Source: Bacillus cereus (lineage in GTDB: Bacteria > Bacillota > Bacilli > Bacillales > Bacillaceae_G). From it: a stretch of DNA of 48,033 nucleotides. The notes under the pieces were generated by a model. That model did not search any database. It was not told where the DNA came from and was given only the letters and a program-made list of their open reading frames with translations. Below, in pieces: positions 7,188 through 15,231 of the stretch. Numbering within the stretch: position 1 is the first letter of the stretch; each line of letters opens with the position of its first letter. Location of the stretch: contig NZ_NUOT01000048.1 of assembly GCF_002584535.1 (NCBI RefSeq), forward strand, positions 1 to 48,033, in the 5' to 3' direction. The position numbers and the translations under genes were made by a program.

Positions 7188-8534
7188 TTAACTATGATTT
7201 TTCCCTATTTTCAATATATAGATTCCTAAAATAACAAATCCTAGTCCTACAAACGGGACAGTTGGAAACTTCGTTCCTGTTGATGGCAGGTGATGCTTTT
7301 CCTTACTTGCAATATCACTTTCCATTGTGTGCTCTTTACTTTGTATATCATAAGATTGTTTAGTACTTCCATATGTAGCATGCACTTCTTTAATTTCCAG
7401 GCCACTTGTTATTTTTTGATTCTTTATTTCTATTTCTGCTATCTCGCCAGTTTTTACTTCCATTTTTTTTATTGTAGGATCAAGTACATAACCCTCTGGA
7501 GCCTGAATTTCTTTTACAACATATGTACCAGTAGGAAGTTTATTTAATGTAGCAATCCCATTCTCAGTTGTAGTGATTTCTTGTCTAAAATCCCCATGTT
7601 CACTTACAACCTCAAACACTGCCCCTTTTAAAGCTTCTCTATTTTCTCCTACCTTCATAATTTTTAACGACCCTAAAAACCCCCATCTTACTACTATATC
7701 TGTACTGCTTTTTTCACTCATTCTTGGTAATAAAGCTGTTGTATTCTGAACCCTTTTTTGGCCATCAAAGGTAACTGCTTGTAAGCTCTGCAATTTTGCA
7801 TTTACTCTTATCTTGAAATTTCCACTTGTTGCGTTTTTGGGAATCATCACTTTAAATTTTTCCTCTATAGAGAATTCATTCTTTTTTTCACCTTGCTCAT
7901 TTATAATTTTAACTCCTTCTGGTGCGCCCTCCATTTGAACTGAGTATACTCCAGATAATGAATTTGATTGAACTGTATATAAATTTGTTTCAAAAAATTC
8001 CCCATTTTGCTCTACAGTTTGTTTTCCAGTAGGTATTACGTTCAAATATATTTCCTGAACTTCAGTACCTTTAGAAGCCTTTTCTACCAAATGTTTTACA
8101 AGGTTATATACCTGTTGGTTTTCTGGCTTTGAATCGGCAAATTCAATTTTTTTAGATACAATCCAGATAGCTAGTTGAGTTGCATAGTAGGCTTCCTCTT
8201 TTGTAGAAACCCCTAATTCAGCCGGCGTTTTTTGAGGGTATCCATAAAGTAAGACACGATATACTAAATCACTTTCTTTTCCAATTTCAGAAAGATCATC
8301 TCCATTAGGTGAATCCAGATCAGGTGATAAACAATATGCAACATCTTTTGATGACGTTCTTAGTAAGTCTGACTTTATCTTTACTTTATTACCTTTGAAT
8401 TTAATATAATTCCAGTTCATTTGAAACTTTTCTTGATGTATTACCTCGGCTGCTGCTTGCGGAATAGAAACCCCTAGCAGTATAATGATTAAACTTATAA
8501 TTCCAAACCATTTTGTTAATATCCTGCGTTTCAT
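7188..8534 (-). CDS. LPXTG surface adhesin with thioester (TQXA) and SpaA-type domains
   Basis: 448 residues from the ATG at 8532-8534, placed after GGTGGGA; an ATG 7 codons upstream has no binding site. Signal peptide to about residue 29 (PQAAAE). An N-terminal thioester domain is marked by Cys68 in AYCLSPDL and Gln120 in YYATQLAIWIV, the pair that forms an internal Cys-Gln thioester able to bond covalently to host or surface amines. About residues 286-365 form a SpaA/prealbumin-like Ig domain (GSLKIMKVGENREALKGAVF ... GTYVVKEIQAPEGY), with a possible Lys to Glu/Asn isopeptide. The C-terminus has the sortase signal LPSTG, a hydrophobic helix and a K-rich tail. Exported and covalently attached to peptidoglycan by sortase A. 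No sortase gene is nearby. Confidence 0.88.
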   Translation of the reverse strand: MKRRILTKWFGIISLIIILLGVSIPQAAAEVIHQEKFQMNWNYIKFKGNKVKIKSDLLRTSSKDVAYCLSPDLDSPNGDDLSEIGKESDLVYRVLLYGYPQKTPAELGVSTKEEAYYATQLAIWIVSKKIEFADSKPENQQVYNLVKHLVEKASKGTEVQEIYLNVIPTGKQTVEQNGEFFETNLYTVQSNSLSGVYSVQMEGAPEGVKIINEQGEKKNEFSIEEKFKVMIPKNATSGNFKIRVNAKLQSLQAVTFDGQKRVQNTTALLPRMSEKSSTDIVVRWGFLGSLKIMKVGENREALKGAVFEVVSEHGDFRQEITTTENGIATLNKLPTGTYVVKEIQAPEGYVLDPTIKKMEVKTGEIAEIEIKNQKITSGLEIKEVHATYGSTKQSYDIQSKEHTMESDIASKEKHHLPSTGTKFPTVPFVGLGFVILGIYILKIGKNHS

Positions 8535-8555
8535 TTCATTCCCACCATTCATCAA

Positions 8556-9531
8556 ATTTTTAGGAAAAACCTTACATGCTGATTGTATTTGCTGTAAAAG
8601 AATATTAGTTTGATTTTTCAGATATTTATAGGTATAAATAATGCTTGTGTTATAATTTAATATTTTCTTATAATCTTTATCGTTTAATTAGATTTACAAT
8701 ATTTGTTAAAAGCACTACTTACTTAACTAAATGTACGGGCGTAAATATTATTCTATACTATTAAAAACTAATTCGAAAAATCAATTTTCAGAATTTAAAT
8801 ATATGTATTTAAATATAAATAAATTTAACAATCCATCTATTAAATGTATGTTTTTTCTATACAATTTACCTTCACAAAGCACCCATCTTTGTTTTCGAAA
8901 GATTCAGTTACATTTTATATTCATTATATTCAGAGAATACGTGGCTTGCAATTCTTTTTTTATGTTATGATATTTTGTTTATTGATTCTTTTACAAGAAT
9001 CAATAAACAAAAGTAAAATAATTTTAATCCTTTATCATTCTTTTAGCTATTTATATACATTCATGGATAGACCGAAAATCATATATACGCATGTGCGTTG
9101 TAACTTAAAAGGTTAATACACGGGACAATCAAACTGTTTCAACAGAAACATAAAGGACACTATTTAATGACTGATTTGACAATTTCATTATATAACAAAT
9201 ATTAACAATCAAAGATTTAAATTTTGAGAATTATGTGAATTTATTAAACAAAACAATTAATTGTATTTTTTATTCCTAAAAAATCCCAATCTTTCATTTC
9301 ACATAAAATCAACATCGATATGATAATAAATTATAAAAAATATATGCATAGATCAATCGAGAAGAATGAGCATTCTTAAAGAGAAACATATATCTATATT
9401 CAACAATAATTTATACATACAAACTGAAAGTATATTTATCCCCACCTATAAACTATAAAAACAGACATTTGTTAACTATCTCTATTTTCGTTCATTGTGT
9501 TCGTTTGTTTTGTTACCTTTTTATCACCCCT
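8556..9531. other. About 1 kb AT-rich region without a supported gene
   Basis: Open frames on the plus strand (up to 90 codons) lack ribosome binding sites and have odd Phe/Tyr/Leu-rich composition. The adhesin promoter must lie at the left end. The only strong structure is the 18-bp inverted repeat at 8973-9012. Confidence 0.5.
8973..9012. repeat. Perfect 18-bp inverted repeat
   Basis: TTTTGTTTATTGATTCTT, TTAC, then its exact reverse complement. No T run follows on either strand and no gene ends nearby, so it is not an ordinary terminator. Confidence 0.75.
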
Positions 9532-9571
9532 TAACAAAAAATAAGACGCTAAACCGATCTCGGTAGCGCCT
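9532..9571 (-). terminator. Terminator of the 74-aa membrane protein gene
   Basis: Stem GGCGCTACCGA / TCGGTTTAGCGTC with a short loop on the minus strand, followed by TTATTTTTTGTT. Confidence 0.7.
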
Positions 9572-9589
9572 AACGAAGTAACTATAGAA

Positions 9590-9814
9590 TTAATCATTAA
9601 TAAGTATATCTGGTCCCTGCCTCAACATATATGCAAAACTAGAAATAAACACTATGCAAAATATAATAACAGAAGGCCACATATTAAAATAAAATCCTTT
9701 ACCTGCAATTAATCCGTATATGTTTTGGAACAAGAAATTAGCACCTAAGATAATTCCCCCTAATATCGAGCTGACCACAATGCTGATTATATAAAATTTA
9801 AATTTCTGAAACAT
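9590..9814 (-). CDS. Small two-helix membrane protein, unknown
   Basis: 74 residues with AGAGGA before the ATG. Two transmembrane helices (residues 7-28, YIISIVVSSILGGIILGANF; and 46-63, WPSVIIFCIVFISSFAYM) joined by a Gly-rich loop. The lone gene is followed by a good terminator. No family recognised. Confidence 0.65.
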   Translation of the reverse strand: MFQKFKFYIISIVVSSILGGIILGANFLFQNIYGLIAGKGFYFNMWPSVIIFCIVFISSFAYMLRQGPDILIND

Positions 9815-9971
9815 TTTTCCTCTACCCCTTTTCTAAAATTAACTTTATTTAGTCTGTTTTAGAAAATTATACCATTTTATTTTTTTATACCCTTAAATTT
9901 AGATACATTTAAGGATATTTTAAGAGAAGGAAGTGTAAGTACTATCTCTTCAAATGTCCATTTGGTTCAAT

Positions 9972-9995
9972 AAAAAAGAGCACTACAATGTGCTC
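9972..9995 (-). terminator. Orphan terminator hairpin
   Basis: GAGCAC-6-GTGCTC, followed on the minus strand by TTTTTTATTG. No gene between it and the next terminator at 10101, so it may be left from a lost gene. Confidence 0.5.
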
Positions 9996-10100
9996 CCCCA
10001 ATACGATTATAAAAAATGAATGCATTGTGTCATAATTTTAATATATGCCCGTCTCATTCAATGTTTTACTAGTTTAATGTATAATTTCTATATAACAAAG

Positions 10101-10126
10101 AAAAAAACACCCGTTTTGGATGCTTT
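10101..10126 (-). terminator. Terminator of the 83-aa gene
   Basis: Minus strand AAGCATCC-loop-GGGTGTTTTTTT overlapping the stop region; stem includes G-U pairs. Confidence 0.6.
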
Positions 10127-10377
10127 TAAATCCTTTCTATAACATAAACCATTGTCTTTTTTGATGGTGCATGATAAGAGTAACCTTGATTTTTATGAAC
10201 ATACATTTCATATTTACCTATCACTTGAAATCTTTCTGTTTCAGATTCACCGAATTCTGTTACAGAATCGCATAAAATAGTTAATTCTTTTCTATTATTG
10301 CATAACAAATTAGAAATTTGTTTTTCGATATATATTCCCCCTACCGCTAATTCTTTCAACATTTCTCCATATTGCAT
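10126..10377 (-). CDS. Small cytosolic protein, unknown
   Basis: 83 residues with GGTGGAG before the ATG. Alternating polar/hydrophobic composition, no transmembrane segment or signal peptide; N-terminal helix (MQYGEMLKELAVGGIYIEKQ) and a beta-rich C-terminal half ending TMVYVIERI. Not recognised. Its good ribosome binding site and own terminator support expression. Confidence 0.65.
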   Translation of the reverse strand: MQYGEMLKELAVGGIYIEKQISNLLCNNRKELTILCDSVTEFGESETERFQVIGKYEMYVHKNQGYSYHAPSKKTMVYVIERI

Positions 10378-10470
10378 AATTTCTCCACCTCTCCCAATCT
10401 ATTCATTCAACAAAAACCATAAATATCCTTTTATTGAAATGAACAAAAAGCTCTCACCAAAGCGACAACT

Positions 10471-10575
10471 CTAAAGAGGATGGGCGAAGACAAAGAATCT
10501 TCCTAGTTTCCATAAACCAGCTGTAGTACCGTCTTTACGCATTAAAATAAACTCAGTTGTAAGTGCATGTTTAGC
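10471..10575 (-). pseudogene. C-terminal stub of a lost gene
   Basis: 34 open codons ending LTTEFILMRKDGTTAGLWKL, GRFFVFAHPL, TAG; no start. It is cut at its 5' side exactly where a strong hairpin (10577-10611) begins. Composition is protein-like. Family not recognised. Confidence 0.45.
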
Positions 10576-10576
10576 T

Positions 10577-10611
10577 CATAATAAAAGCATCCTATTTGGA
10601 TGCTTATTATG
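10577..10611. repeat. Hairpin CATAATAAAAGCATCC...
   Basis: CATAATAAAAGCATCC pairs with GGATGCTTATTATG around a 5-base loop. On the minus strand it could be a weak terminator, but it sits upstream of the stub at 10471-10575, so its role is unclear. Confidence 0.5.
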
Positions 10612-10677
10612 TAAGTATCTAAAGTTATTCATAAATACAGGTAAAAAACATATATGTTATGATACATATTTTTTCGT

Positions 10678-10725
10678 TTGGGGTAATTCTAAATTCTTAA
10701 GTTGATGGGCATGGGAGCGTCAGGA
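10678..10725 (+). repeat. Dispersed palindromic repeat, degenerate copy
   Basis: GGGGTAATTCTAAATTCTTA, AGTTGATGGGCATGGGAGCG, TCAGG. Left arm recognisable, right arm lost. Confidence 0.4.
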
Positions 10726-10860
10726 TTCTGCGCTTTTACAACGTTAAGCATATTTTTCTAACAATTATCCTAACTAATGTAACCTGATCTCCTTATAAAT
10801 TCTTTTATTTAAATGTATAATTATATAAAAATTATAACATTTTGAATCGAGGTGACAATT

Positions 10861-11064
10861 ATGAGAAGTTTAGGTTCATTAGTAATCTCTACTATATGTT
10901 CAGTAATCCTTATTATTTGGAATGCCTATACCTTCTATAATAAATTCACAGCCGGAAATACATATTTTTGGATTAGTGGTATCATAGGTATAATGTTCCT
11001 TCTATTCTTTGTCAGAGACATGCGAGATATCATCAAGAAAAACTATAAAACGTCAACAGATTAG
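10861..11064 (+). CDS. Small two-helix membrane protein, unknown
   Basis: 67 residues from ATG 10861, which has GAGGTG at a spacing of 6; the GTG at 10852 lies inside that binding site and is unlikely. Two transmembrane helices (residues 4-22, LGSLVISTICSVILIIW; about 34-50, WISGIIGIMFLLFFV) and a basic tail (RDIIKKNYKTSTD). Not recognised. A terminator follows at 11177. Confidence 0.65.
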   Translation: MRSLGSLVISTICSVILIIWNAYTFYNKFTAGNTYFWISGIIGIMFLLFFVRDMRDIIKKNYKTSTD

Positions 11065-11153
11065 GAGCGAATACATATGCGGAAAAAGGGAGTCATTACA
11101 AATATCATTGGGGATTCGTTTCACCTGAAAACATAAGTGGAAATTTGGGATAA
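11058..11153 (+). pseudogene. Possible C-terminal stub
   Basis: In the frame after the 67-aa gene, ANTYAEKGSHYKYHWGFVSP, ENISGNLG, TAA reads like real protein but has no start. A GGAGCG followed by ATG (11077) in another frame gives only 19 codons. Probably a relic or a frameshifted small gene. Confidence 0.3.
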
Positions 11154-11176
11154 CTTTTATATTGCAGGATATTAGA

Positions 11177-11220
11177 AAGGGAATGCCTATAGACTGATCT
11201 ATACTGCATTCCCTTATTTT
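11177..11220. terminator. Strong bidirectional terminator
   Basis: AAGGGAATGC / GCATTCCCTT with further pairing (TATAG/CTATA) inside, T-rich on both outer sides. It serves the 67-aa gene on plus and the stub at 11242 on minus. Confidence 0.75.
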
Positions 11221-11241
11221 AATTGTATGTCCACTATATTT

Positions 11242-11382
11242 CTATTCTTCCTTTTCTAAAATTAAAAAACTGACATTCAAATTTCTTGGTTTTCGCCCCT
11301 TTCTGGCTCCACGCCATTGTAATGTAAACTCTACATGAAATGTCCAATCTATTAGCTGTTGAAAATCCCCCCCTGTAAACTA
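11242..11382 (-). pseudogene. C-terminal stub of a lost gene
   Basis: In one minus frame GGDFQQLIDWTFHVEFTLQW, RGARKGRKPRNLNVSFLILE, KEE, TAG is more protein-like than the longer frame that overlaps it. No start; a stop precedes at the 5' side. It reads into the bidirectional terminator at 11177. Family not identified. Confidence 0.35.
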
Positions 11383-11398
11383 TAGTAACTTTTGTAAA

Positions 11399-11432
11399 GA
11401 AAACAACTTGGATAAAAACAAGTTGCTTTCTT
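11399..11432 (+). terminator. Terminator-like hairpin
   Basis: AACAACTTG-8-CAAGTTG followed by CTTTCTTTT. No clear owner. Confidence 0.4.
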
Positions 11433-11440
11433 TTATAGGG

Positions 11441-11569
11441 TATAACAAAGAAAGAGTGGAAAAACAATACTCAAACATGTAAATCAAATGGAGTAAACTG
11501 ATCGATAAGACTAAAAATTCAGAAAATTTATTCGCTAAGGGTTTTTGTTTACTCTTTCTTTGTTGTTAT
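11441..11569. mobile_element. MITE-like element, about 129 bp
   Basis: Ends are inverted: TATAACAAAGAAAGAGTGGA plus AAAAC at left, and GTTTTTGTTTACTCTTTCTT plus TGTTGTTAT at right (core AACAAAGAAAGAGT perfect). The inside has no coding capacity. Shape fits a miniature inverted-repeat element; no clear target duplication seen. Confidence 0.45.
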
Positions 11570-11650
11570 GAGTTTAACATGAAAAATAATATAAATCAAC
11601 AAAAAATCTCAAATTTCTTACAAATTCGACATTTTATTTAAATACAATAT

Positions 11651-11745
11651 ATAAAGTGAAACTTTAATCAGTAGGGGTCTTCTTCATCCCCACTGATTAT
11701 TAGCCCTCACCAATCGTACTTTTACAGACAGTTCATGCGGGATAA
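11651..11745 (+). repeat. bcr-like element, short form (95 bp)
   Basis: Starts ATAAAGTGAAACTTTAATCA, continues with a CCCCACTGATTATTAG hairpin arm and TTTTACAGACAGTTCAT, then ends GCGGGATAAA. It matches both ends of the copies at 21217 and 23351 but lacks their 150-180 bp middle. ATAAA at both ends resembles a TTTAT target duplication, as described for B. cereus bcr1. Confidence 0.7.
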
Positions 11746-11764
11746 AAAGCGAGATCTTTAGAAT

Positions 11765-11805
11765 AACAACAAGAAAAGCCACTGAATAAACCTTTTCTTG
11801 TTGTT
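11765..11805 (-). terminator. Terminator of the 68-aa gene
   Basis: Perfect 14-bp inverted repeat AACAACAAGAAAAG / CTTTTCTTGTTGTT, 13-base loop, T-rich on the minus side. Confidence 0.6.
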
Positions 11806-11854
11806 TGAAATTAGCTTTTTTCACCCTTGATCCTTATTTAAAAAACATGTTATA

Positions 11855-12061
11855 TTATTTTTTTCTCTTTTCTCCTTCTTCTATATTCCATTCATCACCC
11901 CAATATATTGAAACTCTATCTCCTTCTTGCATACTTACCTTTGGCTCTATTGCAGCTTGAATCTCTTCACTTGCATCTTCCGCATTAATCAATCCATCCA
12001 TATTTTTATTTTTTTGAAGTGCTAAGCTTTCTTTTGGATTATTTGATTTATTAGTAGGCAT
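11855..12061 (-). CDS. Small acidic protein, unknown
   Basis: 68 residues with AGAGGAGAG at good spacing to the ATG. Hydrophilic, Asn/Lys/Glu-rich (MPTNKSNNPKESLALQKNKN), acidic middle (INAEDASEEIQAAIEP) and basic tail GEKRKK. No transmembrane segment. Could be spore- or stress-related by composition, but no family is recognised. Confidence 0.6.
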   Translation of the reverse strand: MPTNKSNNPKESLALQKNKNMDGLINAEDASEEIQAAIEPKVSMQEGDRVSIYWGDEWNIEEGEKRKK

Positions 12062-12077
12062 ATTGATCTCTCCTCTT

Positions 12078-12299
12078 TCATTTAGTAATTACTACGGACC
12101 CTGATATTATTTCTAAATTATAAAAGTTTATGCCTATTCTATTGCCAAATTGTTTATATGAAGCTTGTTTACCAAGAGCTTTTCATACTTGATTTATAGG
12201 ATCATTATTTTCCCAATTAGGCATCCAATTTTGTACTCCCGCACCTGGAGCGAATTTGAAAATTAAATACCACGGCGAAACACCTTTTGCTCTTGCATG
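12078..12299 (-). pseudogene. C-terminal relic with an in-frame stop
   Basis: One minus frame reads HARAKGVSPWYLIFKFAPGA, GVQNWMPNWENNDPINQV, TGA, KALGKQASYKQFGNRIGINF, YNLEIISGSVVITK, TGA. Coding character continues past the first stop, so this is a broken gene of at least 74 codons without a start. The origin is not identified. Confidence 0.5.
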
Positions 12300-12312
12300 C
12301 AAAAAAAGTGAA

Positions 12313-12345
12313 AAAGAAGCAACGTGTATTGAACGTTGCTTCTTT
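12313..12345 (-). terminator. Terminator of the dihydroxyacetone kinase gene
   Basis: Perfect 12-bp inverted repeat AAAGAAGCAACG / CGTTGCTTCTTT, followed on the minus strand by TTTTTC. Confidence 0.75.
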
Positions 12346-12409
12346 CTCATTTCCCTCTATTCATCTACACACCGCGGAATTTCCAGTATCCAGAAACACC
12401 AAACTACCA

Positions 12410-14161
12410 TTATTTTAAACTACGAGAAAGCTCTGTAAAGATAACCCCTAGTGCATAAGCACCTGCATCTGGATAACCTAAGCTTCTTTCACCAACCGTA
12501 CCAGCGCGGCCCATTCGAGCAACGATTTCTTTTGTATATTCTGCTCCTTTAACAGCAGCCTCTGCTCCTTTTTCAAAAGCAGTCTTAAAGTCTGTACCAG
12601 CTGCAGCACTTTCTGACCAAGCGTTTACACAAGGTACAAGCGCATCCACAAGCGTTTTATCTCCTACCTCTGCTCCCCTTCCGAAAGATCGCTCACCAAT
12701 AGACTGTATCCCTTTAAGTGCAGCCTCCAGCATTTCGGCAAACTCTGCAACTGTTAATTCCACTTTTCCTTCAATCGCCTTACCTGCAGCACGGAAAGCC
12801 CCGCCCCAAATGGGACCAGAAGCTCCTCCGCAATGTTCCATAATCACCATAGAGCACGCATCAAGGAAAATCCCAATATTTAAATATTCTTGATCTAAAA
12901 TCGAGCTCCATTCACGCTTTAATTGTTTAAATCCTTTCGCGACACTCATTCCAAAGTCACCATCGCCTGCATGCGTATCTAATTCGCAGAATGGTACTTC
13001 GTTCTTAATAATAACCTCGCTCATTTTATCTACAAGATAAACCATATTATTTAATGTAAGTACCTCATCCTTGATAATAGCGTGTTCTTCCGCTGTTTCC
13101 ATCTCAAAGAAAACTGGCTTCTCTTCTACATCGCTGTTAATATCAATGTATTCCACACTCTCAATTGGCCCATCTACCTTAAACGCAGGTGTATTACATT
13201 CTTTCGATAGTAATGTTTTCAGCTCATCATCTAGTTTCATTACAGTTAGAGAAACCCCAGCCATATCAATACTTGTCATGTAATTGCCGACAAACGTTCT
13301 ATTAATTCTTATATTTCTTTTACTTAACTCTCTCGTAACGGCATTGTTAAATAGATACAGTTCTTGAAGCGGTGTACCGCCGAAACCATTTACTAAAACA
13401 GCAATTTCAGTATCGTCTTCTAGCCCTAAATCCTTCACAAGGTCATTTGTCATGCGTAAAGCTAGTTCGTCTGCAGTCGCAATTTTTTCACGTTTTCTAC
13501 CTGGCTCTCCATGAATACCAACACCATATTCCATCTCATCTTCACCCAGTTTAAAAGTAGGCGATCCACTGGCAGGAACCGTACAAGAAGTTAATGCGAG
13601 ACCAATTGTACGAACATTCGCCGCTGCTTTTTCTGCTACAGCTTTCACCTGCATTAAATCCATACCTTCTTCCGCTGCGGCACCAGCTATTTTGTGTACT
13701 AACAAAACCCCCGCAACGCCGCGGCGCCCTACTGTATACAGACTATCTTCTACTGCGATATCATCATCTACACGGACATATTCAACTTGAATGCCGTCTT
13801 CAGTAGCTAAGTGAGCACCATTTTTAAAATTCATGATATCTCCACTGTAATTCTTAATAATAAGAAGCGTACCTTTTTTGCTAGCTGTTGCTTTAATCGC
13901 TTGATATACTTGAATTTGTGAAGGAGACGCAAACACATCTCCGCATACTGCCGCATCTAGCATTCCTTTTCCGACTAACCCCGCATGCGCTGGTTCGTGT
14001 CCACTACCGCCACCACTAATTAAAGTGACCTTATTTTCGTTCATTTCTTTCTTCTTAATTACCTTGTACTTCTTTAGCAACTCCAGTTCTGGATGAGCCA
14101 TAACCATTCCATTGCACATCTCCATAACGAGAGTTTCAGGTTGATTTATAATTTTTTTCAT
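12410..14161 (-). CDS. Dihydroxyacetone kinase, ATP-dependent, DhaK-DhaL fusion
   Basis: 583 residues with AGAGGAG before the ATG. Phosphorylates dihydroxyacetone (glycerone) to DHAP, feeding glycerol or formaldehyde-derived carbon into glycolysis. The DhaK half (1-330) has the substrate loop GGGSGHEPAHAG (residues 50-61) and His217 in GVGIHGEPG, which binds the substrate carbonyl covalently. The DhaL half (about 360-583) has the nucleotide-site motif DTHAGDGDFG near residue 394 and the GGASGPIWGGAF loop. The fused form is typical of ATP-using enzymes, unlike the PTS-dependent DhaKLM with separate subunits. It is a single gene with no PTS DhaM or glycerol dehydrogenase nearby. Confidence 0.93.
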   Translation of the reverse strand: MKKIINQPETLVMEMCNGMVMAHPELELLKKYKVIKKKEMNENKVTLISGGGSGHEPAHAGLVGKGMLDAAVCGDVFASPSQIQVYQAIKATASKKGTLLIIKNYSGDIMNFKNGAHLATEDGIQVEYVRVDDDIAVEDSLYTVGRRGVAGVLLVHKIAGAAAEEGMDLMQVKAVAEKAAANVRTIGLALTSCTVPASGSPTFKLGEDEMEYGVGIHGEPGRKREKIATADELALRMTNDLVKDLGLEDDTEIAVLVNGFGGTPLQELYLFNNAVTRELSKRNIRINRTFVGNYMTSIDMAGVSLTVMKLDDELKTLLSKECNTPAFKVDGPIESVEYIDINSDVEEKPVFFEMETAEEHAIIKDEVLTLNNMVYLVDKMSEVIIKNEVPFCELDTHAGDGDFGMSVAKGFKQLKREWSSILDQEYLNIGIFLDACSMVIMEHCGGASGPIWGGAFRAAGKAIEGKVELTVAEFAEMLEAALKGIQSIGERSFGRGAEVGDKTLVDALVPCVNAWSESAAAGTDFKTAFEKGAEAAVKGAEYTKEIVARMGRAGTVGERSLGYPDAGAYALGVIFTELSRSLK

Positions 14162-14372
14162 TTCTTATTTCTCCTCTACACGTTTTGTTACATTCTTTAT
14201 ATGCCTATTCGTATCCACACTTCCACCTAACTGACATGACACATGCCCTTCTGAATTATGATATATTTGAAAGCATATTCTCACTAACTATAGTAAGATG
14301 AAAGCGTTTTATAGTAAACGGACAAAATGAACGATTTGTCTAAAGACATCGACTTCATTAGTAGATAGGATT
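14162..14372. other. Upstream region of the kinase gene
   Basis: About 210 bases; a 13-codon frame (MNDLSKDIDFISR) lies just before the terminator at 14373 but lacks a clear ribosome binding site. Confidence 0.3.
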
Positions 14373-14412
14373 AGCCTCAAATGTGGACCTATAAATACAT
14401 CTGAGGCTTTTT
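14373..14412 (+). terminator. Terminator-like hairpin with no clear gene
   Basis: AGCCTCAAATGT / ACATCTGAGGCT followed by TTTTTG. Nothing ends upstream on plus except the 13-codon frame, so it is either an attenuator or a leftover. Confidence 0.6.
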
Positions 14413-14599
14413 GTATTATGTTCAAAATCGATTTCATTCCTGTTTGTTTATATATTTGGTGTTTCATCGTGACGAATTTTTTGTTATTGTTTAACTTTAC
14501 ATAGTAAATAAGCGGTGATGACATAGATATCGAAATATTTAAGATGATATTTTGTTTAGAACATGAATGATCACTTAAGATAGGAAAGAAGGTATAAAT

Positions 14600-14968
14600 A
14601 TGACAGATATAGTGAATTTAGCTTTATACTCCATTTTGTTTATCATCATCATATCCATCATATGTTTAATTTTATCAGTATTCATGAAGCTTTCTAGGAA
14701 GAAAACGAATCATCGTCGTTCTATTGAAAAAGAACGAAAAGTACATTCTCCGGCAAAAGACACAGGGCAATATAAAGATTCAGAAATCACTACCAAAGAT
14801 GCTGAAGCAGAGTGGATGAATGCGGTAATGACAACATCTTTTGTTGTTGCAGCTATGAAAAGTGCCCATGAAGATTCAAATATCGATCATGATTTAGGAA
14901 ATGACAGCCATGGCTCAGATTCAGCAAGCCATAATGATTCATTCGATGGTGGGGACTCGTCGGATTAG
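14600..14968 (+). CDS. Membrane-anchored protein with acidic tail, unknown
   Basis: 122 residues; GAAAGAAGG lies about 8 bases before the ATG. One N-terminal transmembrane helix (residues 7-29, LALYSILFIIIISIICLILS) followed by a basic patch (RKKTNHRR), so the tail is probably cytosolic. The C-terminal 35 residues are Ser/Asp/His/Gly-rich (DSHGSDSASHNDSFDGGDSS) and likely disordered. The segment AEAEWMNAVMTTSFVVAAMK may form a helix. No family recognised. Confidence 0.7.
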   Translation: MTDIVNLALYSILFIIIISIICLILSVFMKLSRKKTNHRRSIEKERKVHSPAKDTGQYKDSEITTKDAEAEWMNAVMTTSFVVAAMKSAHEDSNIDHDLGNDSHGSDSASHNDSFDGGDSSD

Positions 14969-14993
14969 CTAAGTACGGAGAATACTTAGCTTT
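14967..14993 (+). terminator. Hairpin overlapping the stop codon
   Basis: AGCTAAGTA / TACTTAGCT with a 7-base loop, then TTTAAAG. Confidence 0.55.
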
Positions 14994-15037
14994 AAAGTAT
15001 TCATTTCAAGATGCTTATTTTCATATGATATAAAGAG

Positions 15038-15064
15038 AAAAAGCACTCTTATGAGTGCTTTTTC
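15038..15064. terminator. Bidirectional terminator
   Basis: AAAAAGCACTC-TTAT-GAGTGCTTTTT. Lies between convergent genes. Confidence 0.8.
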
Positions 15065-15231
15065 CCCGACTTGATAACCACTTTAATTTTAATAATATAA
15101 TTGCATTTGGATTCTCATCCAATTACATTCTACTACACTTCAACATAATTTGTATTGAGAAAATTAATATTTCATTCAAATTATCTTCTATGAAACATTC
15201 GAATTCCTTTTTAACCTCTGTTCCTGATCAC

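Noticed and set aside
8731-9116. Two overlapping plus-strand open frames of 79 and 90 codons
   Set aside because: Phe/Leu/Tyr-rich composition from AT-rich DNA, no ribosome binding sites, and one crosses the 18-bp inverted repeat.
11234-11467. 77-codon minus frame
   Set aside because: A different frame in the same DNA is more protein-like (the stub at 11242), and this one spans two hairpins.
12256-12438. 60-codon plus frame
   Set aside because: Crosses the kinase terminator and the antisense relic; no ribosome binding site.
14309-14524. 71-codon minus frame
   Set aside because: It covers a plus-strand terminator and has no ribosome binding site.
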